Positions 16,857 through 24,229 of a stretch of DNA of 64,000 nt are shown in pieces; the stretch's first letter is position 1, and each line of letters starts with the position of its first letter. Where the stretch lies: assembly GCF_024435355.1 (NCBI RefSeq), contig NZ_JAMJWG010000009.1, forward strand, positions 186,001 through 250,000. Reading direction: 5' to 3'. The stretch is from Streptomyces odontomachi (lineage in GTDB: Bacteria > Actinomycetota > Actinomycetes > Streptomycetales > Streptomycetaceae). The translations under genes and the position numbers were made by a program. The notes beneath the pieces were generated by a model, which did not search any database, was not told the origin of the DNA, and saw only the letters and a list, made by a program, of their open reading frames with translations.

Positions 16857-19800
16857 GTGCCGTTCGGGGGGCAGCCGGGGCCGGCCCCCTGGGCGATCGG
16901 TGACCTCGTGGCCGGCCAGTACGTGGTGACGGGGATCCACACGCACGGCGGCATGGGCCTGGTCTACCGGGTGTGGCACCGCCAGTGGGACGTGGACCTG
17001 GCCGTGAAGTGCCCCCGGGCCGAACTGTTCCGCAGCGAGGAACAGAAGCGGACCTTCGTCCGGGAAGCCGAGACCTGGGTCTCGCTCGGCCTGCACCCGA
17101 ACGTGTGCGGCTGCCACTACGTGCGTGTCCTGGACGGCATCCCGCGGGTGTTCGCGGAGTACGTGCCGGGCGGCAGCCTGCGGGACGCGATCGACGACCG
17201 AAGCCTGTACGCGGGCGGACCCGCCAAGGCACTGGCCCGCGTCCTGGACCTGTCGATCCAGACCGCCTGGGGCCTCACGCACGCCCACGAACGCGGCCTG
17301 GTGCACCAGGACGTCAAACCGGCCAACGTGCTGCTGGACAGCGACGGCACCGCCAAGGTCACCGACTTCGGCCTGGCCAGGGCCCGTACGGCCGGCAGCG
17401 GCGCACCGGTGCCCACGTGCGGGATGACCCCGGCGTACGCCTCGCCCGAGCAGACGGCGCACTCCCGGGTGAGCCACCACACCGACATCTACAGCTTCGC
17501 GGTGTCGGTGCTGGAGATGTTCACGGGCGAGGTGACCTGGCTGCTGGGCCCGGTCGCGGGCGAGGCGCTCGCGGCCTACCGGACGCAGGCGGCGGGCCCC
17601 GGGTCGTACGCGGACGAGCTGCCGGCGATGCCCGACACGGTCGCCGACCTGCTCGCCCGCTGCCTCGCCGAGGAGCCGGAGGCAAGGCCGGGCACGATGG
17701 CCGAGGTGGCGGACGAACTCGTCGCCGGGTACGGGCAGGTGACCGGAGAGCGGTTCGCCAGGCCCCAGCCGCGCGCCGCACACCTGCGCGCCGACGAACT
17801 CAACAACCGGGCCCTGTCCCTGCTGGACCTGGGCCGCACGGCGGAAGCCCGTGACGCCTTCTCGGCCGCCCTCGACGTCGATCCGCGCCACCCGGAGGCC
17901 ACCTACAACGCCGGCCTGGAGCGCTGGCGGCAGGGCGCGGCCACGGACGAGGACGTGCTCTCGGCGCTGGAGGCCGCCCGAGCCGACGCGCCGGACGTCC
18001 GGCGGGTACGCCCGCTGCTGGACGAGGTCCACCGGGAGCGCGGCGCGCTCGGCCCCGGCGCCGCGTCCGACGTGCGGCCGGTGCCCTGGTACGGCTACGA
18101 GGAGTGGGACGACGACCCGGTACTCGGCAGGGCCCGACGGGCCGAGCCGGACCTCGAGATCCGCGCCACCCGCGACGGGCGGCGGGCACTGACGGCCTGT
18201 GACGGCACCGTCCGGCTCTGGGACCTGGACACCGGACACCCGCTGCGCGCACTCGACGGCATGCACCACGCCGTCGACCTCGCGCCGGACGGGCGGCAGG
18301 CCGCCGGTGTCGGCTCGGACGGCCTGGTGCGGCTCTGGGACCTCACCGACGGCAGCTGCCTGCGGACCTTCACCCCGTACTACCGCTCCGGCGACACCGC
18401 CGTGCACACGCTGCGGCTGCTGCCCAGCGCGTGCCTGGTGGTCGCGGGCACCAGCGACGGCACGGTACTGGGCTGGGACCTGGCGACCGGGCGGGTCCGC
18501 TACGCCCTGGAGGGCTACGGTCGCGGTCCGCTGGAGGCGTCAGCGGACGGTCGGCTGCTGGTGTTCCCCTGCGCCGACGGCCTGGTGTGCCTGCGCGACC
18601 CTGACCACGCACGCACCCGTGCCGTCCTGCCCGCACGGGACACCCTGCCCGTCCCCCTCGCCCTGCGGCGCGACGGACGCGTCGTCGCCGCCGCCCCGCA
18701 CGGCCAGGGCGTCCGGCTGTGGGACCCGGAGACCTGCGCCCGACTCGGCACCGTCCACGGCCACGCCGACTGCCTGGACCTGAGCCCCGACGGGCGGTTC
18801 GTGGCCGGCGGGGACCACGACGGCGCCGTACGGCTCTGGGAGCGGGCCACCGGCCGCACCCTGCGTACCTTCCGTGGCCACCGGGGCCGGGTGGAGTCCG
18901 TGCTCTTCCTCGACGACGGGCAACACCTGCTGACGGGGGCGAGGGACGGCACCGCACGCAGATGGCGGCTGCCCGAGCCGTACACGGCCACCGCCCACCT
19001 CAGCCGGCCCCGCCGGCACGCCGAACTGAACAGCCTGCACAGCAGGGCCGCCGCGCTGGTCGCCGAGGCGGAGCGGGCACTGCGGGACGGTCGCTGCGCC
19101 GACGCGCTCACGCTGCTCACCCGGGCACGCGCCACCCCGGGACACGAGCGTGCCCCGGCGGCACTGGCCGTCTGGCGGGCGCTGGCCGGCGACCGGCGCG
19201 TGACCCGTACGGGTCTTGGCGCCGCCTGGCCGGCGCGGGTCGTGGCACGGTTCGACACCGCCGCTGACGCCCTCGCCGTCTCGCCGGACGGCCGCACCGC
19301 AGCGGTCCGGCTCGCCGGCACCCTGCACCTGGTGGACGTGGCCTCCGGCGAACGCGGCCCGGTGATCGAGGACCTGCCCGCCGCCTGGGGGAAGGTCGTC
19401 CGGTTCAGCGCCGACGGACGCACGGTGCTCACCGCGACCCGGGACGGCTCGCTGGACGCCTGGTCGACGGCGACCGGGGAGCGTGAGGCGTCGCTCCGGC
19501 TCACCCTGGGCGCCGGTGCGGCCCGGTTCAGCGCCGACGGGCGGCTTGCCCTGGTGCGCGGGGCCGACGATCGCGTCGGCCTGTGGGAGATGGCGAGCGG
19601 GGCGTGCCTGCGGACCCTCGACGCGGACCACGGCCGGCAACCCGAGCTGTGGCTCGCACCGGACGGCCGTACCGCGGCGACCTCCGCACCCGGCCACACC
19701 GTCCGGCTCTGGGACCTCGACGACGGCCGCTGCCTGACGGAACTGCGCGGCGGCGCCGGGTCGGTCGGGACGATCCACGCGGACGTCGGACGGCGGCTGC

Positions 19801-20195
19801 TGCTCTCCTGCGGCGGGCCCCATGACCGCACCATCCGGGCGTGGGACACCGCGACCGGCAGCTGCCTGCGCGTCTTCGACGAGCAGCCGTGCGACGCCAG
19901 GGCGGTGGAGCCGACCGCGGACGGGCGCTTCGCGCTGTCGCGCGGAAGCGACGCGACGCTGCGGGTGTGGGAGGTCGCGACCGGGCGGTGCCTGCGGGTG
20001 CTGGACGGCCGGCAGGGCGGCTTCAGGGACGCCGTGCTGCGTCCCGACGGCTGCTCGGCGCTGTTCGCCGCGGCCGACGGGAGCCTGGAACTCTGGCAAC
20101 TGGACTGGACGTTGGCCGTTCGCCCGGCAGCCGGGCCGTGCACCGACGACGAAGACCGAGACGACGAGGGAGGCCGCCGTGTTGTTCGGCCGTAA
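16857..20195 (+). CDS. Eukaryotic-type protein kinase with TPR-like and WD40 repeats, non-RD
   Basis: A 1112-aa cytoplasmic protein. Residues about 18-300 form a protein kinase: glycine loop HTHGGMGLVYRV, ATP-lysine in DLAVK, catalytic loop HQDVKPANVLLD (Gln replaces the usual Arg of HRD), DFGLA and a SPEQT motif in place of APE. Residues about 312-410 contain at least one TPR unit (NRALSLLDLGRTAEARDAFS). Two blocks of WD40-type repeats follow (about 430-705 and 800-1095), each with recurring VRLWDL, GxCLRTL and SPDG/ADGR motifs. They are separated by a helical linker and probably make two beta-propellers. There is no transmembrane segment, unlike PknB-type kinases. Start GTG 16857; the gene overlaps the next by 17 bp. 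Confidence 0.9.
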   Translation: MPFGGQPGPAPWAIGDLVAGQYVVTGIHTHGGMGLVYRVWHRQWDVDLAVKCPRAELFRSEEQKRTFVREAETWVSLGLHPNVCGCHYVRVLDGIPRVFAEYVPGGSLRDAIDDRSLYAGGPAKALARVLDLSIQTAWGLTHAHERGLVHQDVKPANVLLDSDGTAKVTDFGLARARTAGSGAPVPTCGMTPAYASPEQTAHSRVSHHTDIYSFAVSVLEMFTGEVTWLLGPVAGEALAAYRTQAAGPGSYADELPAMPDTVADLLARCLAEEPEARPGTMAEVADELVAGYGQVTGERFARPQPRAAHLRADELNNRALSLLDLGRTAEARDAFSAALDVDPRHPEATYNAGLERWRQGAATDEDVLSALEAARADAPDVRRVRPLLDEVHRERGALGPGAASDVRPVPWYGYEEWDDDPVLGRARRAEPDLEIRATRDGRRALTACDGTVRLWDLDTGHPLRALDGMHHAVDLAPDGRQAAGVGSDGLVRLWDLTDGSCLRTFTPYYRSGDTAVHTLRLLPSACLVVAGTSDGTVLGWDLATGRVRYALEGYGRGPLEASADGRLLVFPCADGLVCLRDPDHARTRAVLPARDTLPVPLALRRDGRVVAAAPHGQGVRLWDPETCARLGTVHGHADCLDLSPDGRFVAGGDHDGAVRLWERATGRTLRTFRGHRGRVESVLFLDDGQHLLTGARDGTARRWRLPEPYTATAHLSRPRRHAELNSLHSRAAALVAEAERALRDGRCADALTLLTRARATPGHERAPAALAVWRALAGDRRVTRTGLGAAWPARVVARFDTAADALAVSPDGRTAAVRLAGTLHLVDVASGERGPVIEDLPAAWGKVVRFSADGRTVLTATRDGSLDAWSTATGEREASLRLTLGAGAARFSADGRLALVRGADDRVGLWEMASGACLRTLDADHGRQPELWLAPDGRTAATSAPGHTVRLWDLDDGRCLTELRGGAGSVGTIHADVGRRLLLSCGGPHDRTIRAWDTATGSCLRVFDEQPCDARAVEPTADGRFALSRGSDATLRVWEVATGRCLRVLDGRQGGFRDAVLRPDGCSALFAAADGSLELWQLDWTLAVRPAAGPCTDDEDRDDEGGRRVVRP

Positions 20196-21054
20196 GCGGG
20201 GTGGGCACGGCACCGAGGGTGCCGGAGGTCTGGAGCCGTTGCTCCGGGAGATCGTGCAGATCACCGGCGCCCCACAGCTGGACACCAGCCTCGCCCGCAG
20301 GCGTCACGAGGCGCAGTCCGGCGATGTCGACGCCATCAACCGGCTGGCGGCCTCGCTGTTCGAGCAGGGCCGCACGCAGGAGGCGCTCGAGCAGTTCCGG
20401 CGGGCCGCCGACCTGGGCAGCGCGATGGGGATGCACAACCTGACGGTGGCGCTGCGCAAGCTCGGCAGGGAGGACGAGGTCCAGCCGTGGCAGCAGCGCG
20501 CCGCCGAGCTCGGCTACGGCCCCGCCCAGATCGAGGAGGGCTTCCGCGCCATCGCCGACGGCCGCCTTGCCGACGCGGAACGGTGGATGCGCGGCGCGGC
20601 GGAACAGGACGAGATGATGGGCATGCTGGCGCTGGGCATGCTCCTGCGGGACCGGGGCAGCAACCAGGAGGCCGAGCGGTGGCTGCGCGGAGCGGCCGAC
20701 AAGGGGGACGCGGGGGCCATGTACTCGCTGGCCCACCTGGTGCAGGCCGCGGGGCGCGAGGCGGAGGCCGAGCAGTGGTACCGGCGCGCCGCCGACCTGG
20801 GCGAACCCCAGGCCATGAACAACCTCGGCAACATCCTGCGGGACACCGAACGCGCAGCGGAGGCCGAGCAGTGGTTCCGCCGCTCCGCCGAGGCCGGCGA
20901 GCCGATGGGCATGCTCAACCTGGGGGAGGTGCTGGAGCGTTCCCGTCCGCGGGAGGCCGAGCAGTGGTACCGGCAGGCCGCCGCGGCGGGCTCCGCCAAG
21001 GCCGAGCAGCACCTGCGCCGGATGCGGTCGGGCGGCAGGGGACCCTCGGCGTGA
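20179..21054 (+). CDS. Sel1/TPR-like repeat protein
   Basis: A 291-aa helical repeat protein built of about six imperfect 36-residue units of the form EAEQWYRRAADLGEPQAMNNLG, the Sel1-like subclass of TPR repeats. It probably serves as a scaffold for protein-protein contact. No signal peptide. GTG 20179 is chosen because GGGAGG sits 5 nt upstream inside the end of the kinase gene. This makes a 17-bp overlap. Its stop overlaps the next start as GTGA. It is embedded in the kinase cassette and likely assembles one or both kinases. Confidence 0.88.
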   Translation: MLFGRKRGGHGTEGAGGLEPLLREIVQITGAPQLDTSLARRRHEAQSGDVDAINRLAASLFEQGRTQEALEQFRRAADLGSAMGMHNLTVALRKLGREDEVQPWQQRAAELGYGPAQIEEGFRAIADGRLADAERWMRGAAEQDEMMGMLALGMLLRDRGSNQEAERWLRGAADKGDAGAMYSLAHLVQAAGREAEAEQWYRRAADLGEPQAMNNLGNILRDTERAAEAEQWFRRSAEAGEPMGMLNLGEVLERSRPREAEQWYRQAAAAGSAKAEQHLRRMRSGGRGPSA

Positions 21055-22415
21055 CCGCTCCCACGGTCACGTTGCACCTGGTGAAGGGCCCCCTCGCGCC
21101 CCGCACCTACGACTTCGCCGAACGCACCACCTGCGTACTGGGCCGGGCCGCCGAATGCACGGTGCGGCTGCCGGACGACGCACAGCACCGGACCGTCTCG
21201 CGGCACCACTGCCTGCTGGACATCAACCCGCCCGACCTGCGCATCCGCGACTTCGGCAGCCGCAACGGCACCTTCGTCAACGGCGCGAAGATCGGCCAGC
21301 GCGCACCCCACCAGACACCCGAGGAGGCCGCGTCCCAGGCCTGGCCCGAGCACGACCTGGCGGACGGCGACGAGTTCCGGATCGGCTCCACGGTGTTCCG
21401 CGTCGAGGTGCTGCGGCCCACGCTGCGGGCTGAGCCCGCCCGGTGCGCCGCCTGCGGCCGGGAGGGACCGGGTGACACGAGGGACGCGGACGGGGCGTAC
21501 GTCTGCGCGGTGTGCCGGGACGAACCCTCCGAGGTGCTGAAGCTGCTGCTGGCGGCGGCACGCGAGGGACGCGAGGAGCTGTCCACGCTCGCCGACTACG
21601 AGCTGCTGCGGGAACTGGGGCGCGGCGGCATGGGCGCGGTGTACCTGGCGCGGCACCGCGACACGCGCCGGCAGGTGGCGCTGAAGGTGATGCTGCCGAA
21701 GGTCGCGGCGCGCGCCGAGGCACGGGCCCGGTTCCTGCGCGAGGTGGCCCTCACCCGCTCCCTGCGGCACACCAACATCGCCGCGCTGCACGACTCCGGA
21801 TTCGCCGACGGCACGTTCTTCTTCACCATCGAGTACTGCCGGGGCGGCAGCCTCGACAAGCTGCTGCGGCGCAAGGGCGGACGGCTGCCCGTGGACGAGG
21901 CCGTACCGCTGGCGCTCCAGGCGTTGGCGGGGCTGGCCCACGCGCACGACCAGGGCGTGGTGCACCGCGACCTCAGCCCCGGCAACATCCTCCTCGACAC
22001 CGCACCCGACGGTGCCACCACGGCCAAGGTGTCGGACTTCGGCCTGGCCAAGTCCTTCGACCAGGCCGGCCTGAGCGGGTTGACCCGGACCGGCGCCGCG
22101 GCGGGCAAGCCCTGGTACCTGCCGCGCCAGCAGGTCGTCAACTTCCGCTATGCCACCGCGGCGGTCGACGTGTGGGCGCTCGCCGCATGCCTCTACCAGA
22201 TGCTGACCGGCCGGCTGCCCCGCCCGTTCCCGCGCGGCAGGGACCCCTGGCACGTGGTGCTCCAGACCGAGGCGACCCCGATCCGCAAGGTCGCACCCGA
22301 CCTGCCGGGTCGCCTCGCCGCGGTCCTCGACCAGGCCCTGCGGGAGCAGCCGGAGATCGGCTTCACGGACGCCACCGCCTTCGCCGACGCGCTCCGGTCG
22401 GCCTGGAAGGGATGA
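21051..22415 (+). CDS. FHA domain / zinc-ribbon / protein kinase fusion
   Basis: A 454-aa protein. Residues about 1-115 are an FHA phosphothreonine-binding domain with the diagnostic TVSRHH and FGSRNGTFVNG motifs. Residues about 128-157 contain a CxxC...CxxC pair (CAAC and CAVC), probably a zinc ribbon. Residues about 183-450 form a protein kinase with LGRGGMGAVYLA, ALKVML and DFGLAKSF. The catalytic loop is HRDLSPGNILLD, with Ser replacing the usual Lys of HRDxKPxN, and PWYLPRQQ stands where APE is expected. FHA N-terminal to a kinase is the reverse of many actinobacterial pairings. GTG 21051 overlaps the previous stop. The FHA domain could read phosphorylation made by the upstream WD40 kinase. 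Confidence 0.9.
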   Translation: MTAPTVTLHLVKGPLAPRTYDFAERTTCVLGRAAECTVRLPDDAQHRTVSRHHCLLDINPPDLRIRDFGSRNGTFVNGAKIGQRAPHQTPEEAASQAWPEHDLADGDEFRIGSTVFRVEVLRPTLRAEPARCAACGREGPGDTRDADGAYVCAVCRDEPSEVLKLLLAAAREGREELSTLADYELLRELGRGGMGAVYLARHRDTRRQVALKVMLPKVAARAEARARFLREVALTRSLRHTNIAALHDSGFADGTFFFTIEYCRGGSLDKLLRRKGGRLPVDEAVPLALQALAGLAHAHDQGVVHRDLSPGNILLDTAPDGATTAKVSDFGLAKSFDQAGLSGLTRTGAAAGKPWYLPRQQVVNFRYATAAVDVWALAACLYQMLTGRLPRPFPRGRDPWHVVLQTEATPIRKVAPDLPGRLAAVLDQALREQPEIGFTDATAFADALRSAWKG

Positions 22416-22490
22416 GCCGTCCTCGGCTGACCGGCACCGCCGGCCGCCGCGGTCCTTGCAGCCTGCCGCACAGGCCCTAGGGTCGCCACC

Positions 22491-23306
22491 ATGGAGAAGA
22501 TCGCTTTTCTCGGCCTTGGCCACATGGGCGCGGCGATGGCCCGTCACCTGCTGGACTCCGACTACGAGCTGACGGTCTGGAACCGCACCGCGGCCCGGGC
22601 GGAGCCGTTCGCCGCCCGCGGTGCGCGGGTGGCCGCCGATCCCGGCGACGCGGTCCGGGACGCCGACGTCGTCATCACCATGCTCACCGACTCCCAGGCG
22701 GTGCACACCGTCGCCGAAGCCCTCGTTCCCCGGCTGCGTCCCGGCACCGTCTGGATCGAGATGTCCACCATCGGACCCGAGGCGGTGCAGGAGCTGGCGC
22801 GCCGGGTGCCGGACGGCGTGACGCTGGTGGACGCCCCCGTGGTCGGCAGCACCGACAAGGCCGAGGCCGGACAGCTCGGCATCCTGGCGGGCGGCGACGC
22901 GGCCGCCGCCGAACCGGTGCTGGCGCACTTCGGCACCGTCACCCGCACCGGCCCGCTCGGCTCGGCCGCCGCGCGCAAACTCATCGTCAACGTGGCGCTG
23001 CTGGGCGGCGTCGCCCTGGTCGCTGAGGCACTGGCGCTCGGTGACGCGCTGGGCCTGGACGAGGAGACCGTGCGGCGGACGCTGGCGTCGGGGCCGCTGG
23101 CGGGCGCGGTGCCGCGTGCCTTCGCCGAAGGGGTGCACTTCGACATGTCGCTCGCCGTCAAGGACACCGGCCTGGCGACGGACGCCGTGTCGCTGCCCCT
23201 GCTGGAGGCGGTACGCGGGCACTACGAGTCGGCCGCAGCCGACCCCGAGCTGGCCCACGTCGACGTCGCCGGTGTCGTCCCGCACATCCGCGGCCGGAAG
23301 GCCTGA
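22491..23306 (+). CDS. NAD(P)-dependent beta-hydroxyacid dehydrogenase family protein
   Basis: A 271-aa oxidoreductase of the 3-hydroxyisobutyrate/6-phosphogluconate dehydrogenase superfamily. The N-terminus has the Rossmann motif FLGLGHMGAAMA. The substrate-binding DAPVVGSTDKAEAG and the catalytic-lysine region AARKLIVN are both in place, so it is a true beta-hydroxyacid dehydrogenase type rather than an imine reductase, where that Lys is replaced. The substrate could be 3-hydroxyisobutyrate, tartronate semialdehyde or a related acid. It stands alone 75 bp after the kinase cassette and is probably transcribed separately. Confidence 0.88.
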   Translation: MEKIAFLGLGHMGAAMARHLLDSDYELTVWNRTAARAEPFAARGARVAADPGDAVRDADVVITMLTDSQAVHTVAEALVPRLRPGTVWIEMSTIGPEAVQELARRVPDGVTLVDAPVVGSTDKAEAGQLGILAGGDAAAAEPVLAHFGTVTRTGPLGSAAARKLIVNVALLGGVALVAEALALGDALGLDEETVRRTLASGPLAGAVPRAFAEGVHFDMSLAVKDTGLATDAVSLPLLEAVRGHYESAAADPELAHVDVAGVVPHIRGRKA

Positions 23307-23381
23307 ACCCAACCCGCCCGGGCCGGACGGTGCGCACGGACCGTCCGGCCGGCCGCCGGTGAGCCGGTCGCGCGTCGGGGC

Positions 23382-24014
23382 CTACCGGCCTCCCGCGCCC
23401 TCGCTCCCGGCACCCCTGCCCCCGGCGCCCGCGCCCCCGACGTCGTGGCTGCCCGCCAGCAGCATCAGGAAGTCGCGGAACGCCCCCGGCATGTCCACCG
23501 CCTCCGGGTCGAGCAGCCACTGGTACTGCAAGCCGTCCATCACCGCCACCAGGAGCGGCACGGCGCGCTCCGGAGTCAGCCCGCCGGGCAGCACGTCGCC
23601 GAACTCGGCGCGCAGCACCTGCGCCATGCTCGCCCGCAGCCGCGCGTACCGCTGGGTGAAGAAGCCGCGCGCCGGGTGGTCCTCCGTGACGCTCTCGCCG
23701 AGCAACGCCGAGAAGGTCTGCACGATGCCGGAGCGCATCGTGTTGTACTCGACGAGCGAGGCGAGCAGGTCCAGGCGCCACTGGGCCTCCGGCACCGCGT
23801 CCCACTCGTCGCGCTTCTCCAGGACGGCGACCAGCAGCGCCTCCTTCGTGGGGAAGTAGTGCAGCAGGCCCTGCTGGGTGAGGCCGACGCGCTCGGCGAC
23901 CGCGCTCAGGGTCGCGCCCCGGTAGCCGCGCTCGCCGATCACCTCGAAGGCCGCCCGGAGGATCTCCGCCCGACGTTCGTCCCCCCGCGTCGACTTCCTC
24001 GCCCTGGCCGCCAT
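23382..24014 (-). CDS. TetR/AcrR-family transcriptional regulator
   Basis: A 210-aa repressor. The N-terminal helix-turn-helix is clear (RAEILRAAFEVIGERGY, then TLSAVAERVGLTQQGLLHYFPTKEALL). The C-terminal ligand domain ends in a Gly/Ala-rich tail. It is divergent from the GH3 glycosidase gene with a short palindrome in the shared intergenic region, so it probably controls itself and the glycosidase, with a sugar- or aglycone-derived ligand as inducer. The last part is inference. Confidence 0.92.
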   Translation of the reverse strand: MAARARKSTRGDERRAEILRAAFEVIGERGYRGATLSAVAERVGLTQQGLLHYFPTKEALLVAVLEKRDEWDAVPEAQWRLDLLASLVEYNTMRSGIVQTFSALLGESVTEDHPARGFFTQRYARLRASMAQVLRAEFGDVLPGGLTPERAVPLLVAVMDGLQYQWLLDPEAVDMPGAFRDFLMLLAGSHDVGGAGAGGRGAGSEGAGGR

Positions 24015-24091
24015 GCCACCCGTGCCCGCCCTTCGCCCGAACTGCCGTCGTGTCAGGACCGTACGGCATCCTTCAATAACGGCGAGATAAC

Positions 24092-24107
24092 TAAATCTAC
24101 CGATTTA
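24092..24107. promoter_or_regulatory. Candidate TetR operator TAAATC-N4-GATTTA
   Basis: A perfect 6-bp inverted repeat with a 4-bp spacer lies in the AT-rich middle of the 215-bp intergenic region between the divergent tetR and GH3 genes. It is by far the most AT-rich stretch nearby, and its size fits a TetR dimer. Confidence 0.6.
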
Positions 24108-24229
24108 CAGGTTGCGGGGGCAGGATGGACCGAACGGCAGGGACCGGGCCGGAAACCGCCGGTCCACCGGCGGCACCGCCGGGCCGTTGGCGAGCGGGAC
24201 CACGAGCGGCGACCAGCAGGAGGTTCTCC

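Noticed and set aside
22491..23306. Calling the dehydrogenase an imine reductase
   Set aside because: The catalytic Lys of beta-hydroxyacid dehydrogenases is present (AARKLIVN), whereas imine reductases replace it.
20514..23312. Open frame of 932 codons opposite the Sel1, FHA-kinase and dehydrogenase genes
   Set aside because: Runs antisense across three well-supported genes and shows no domain.
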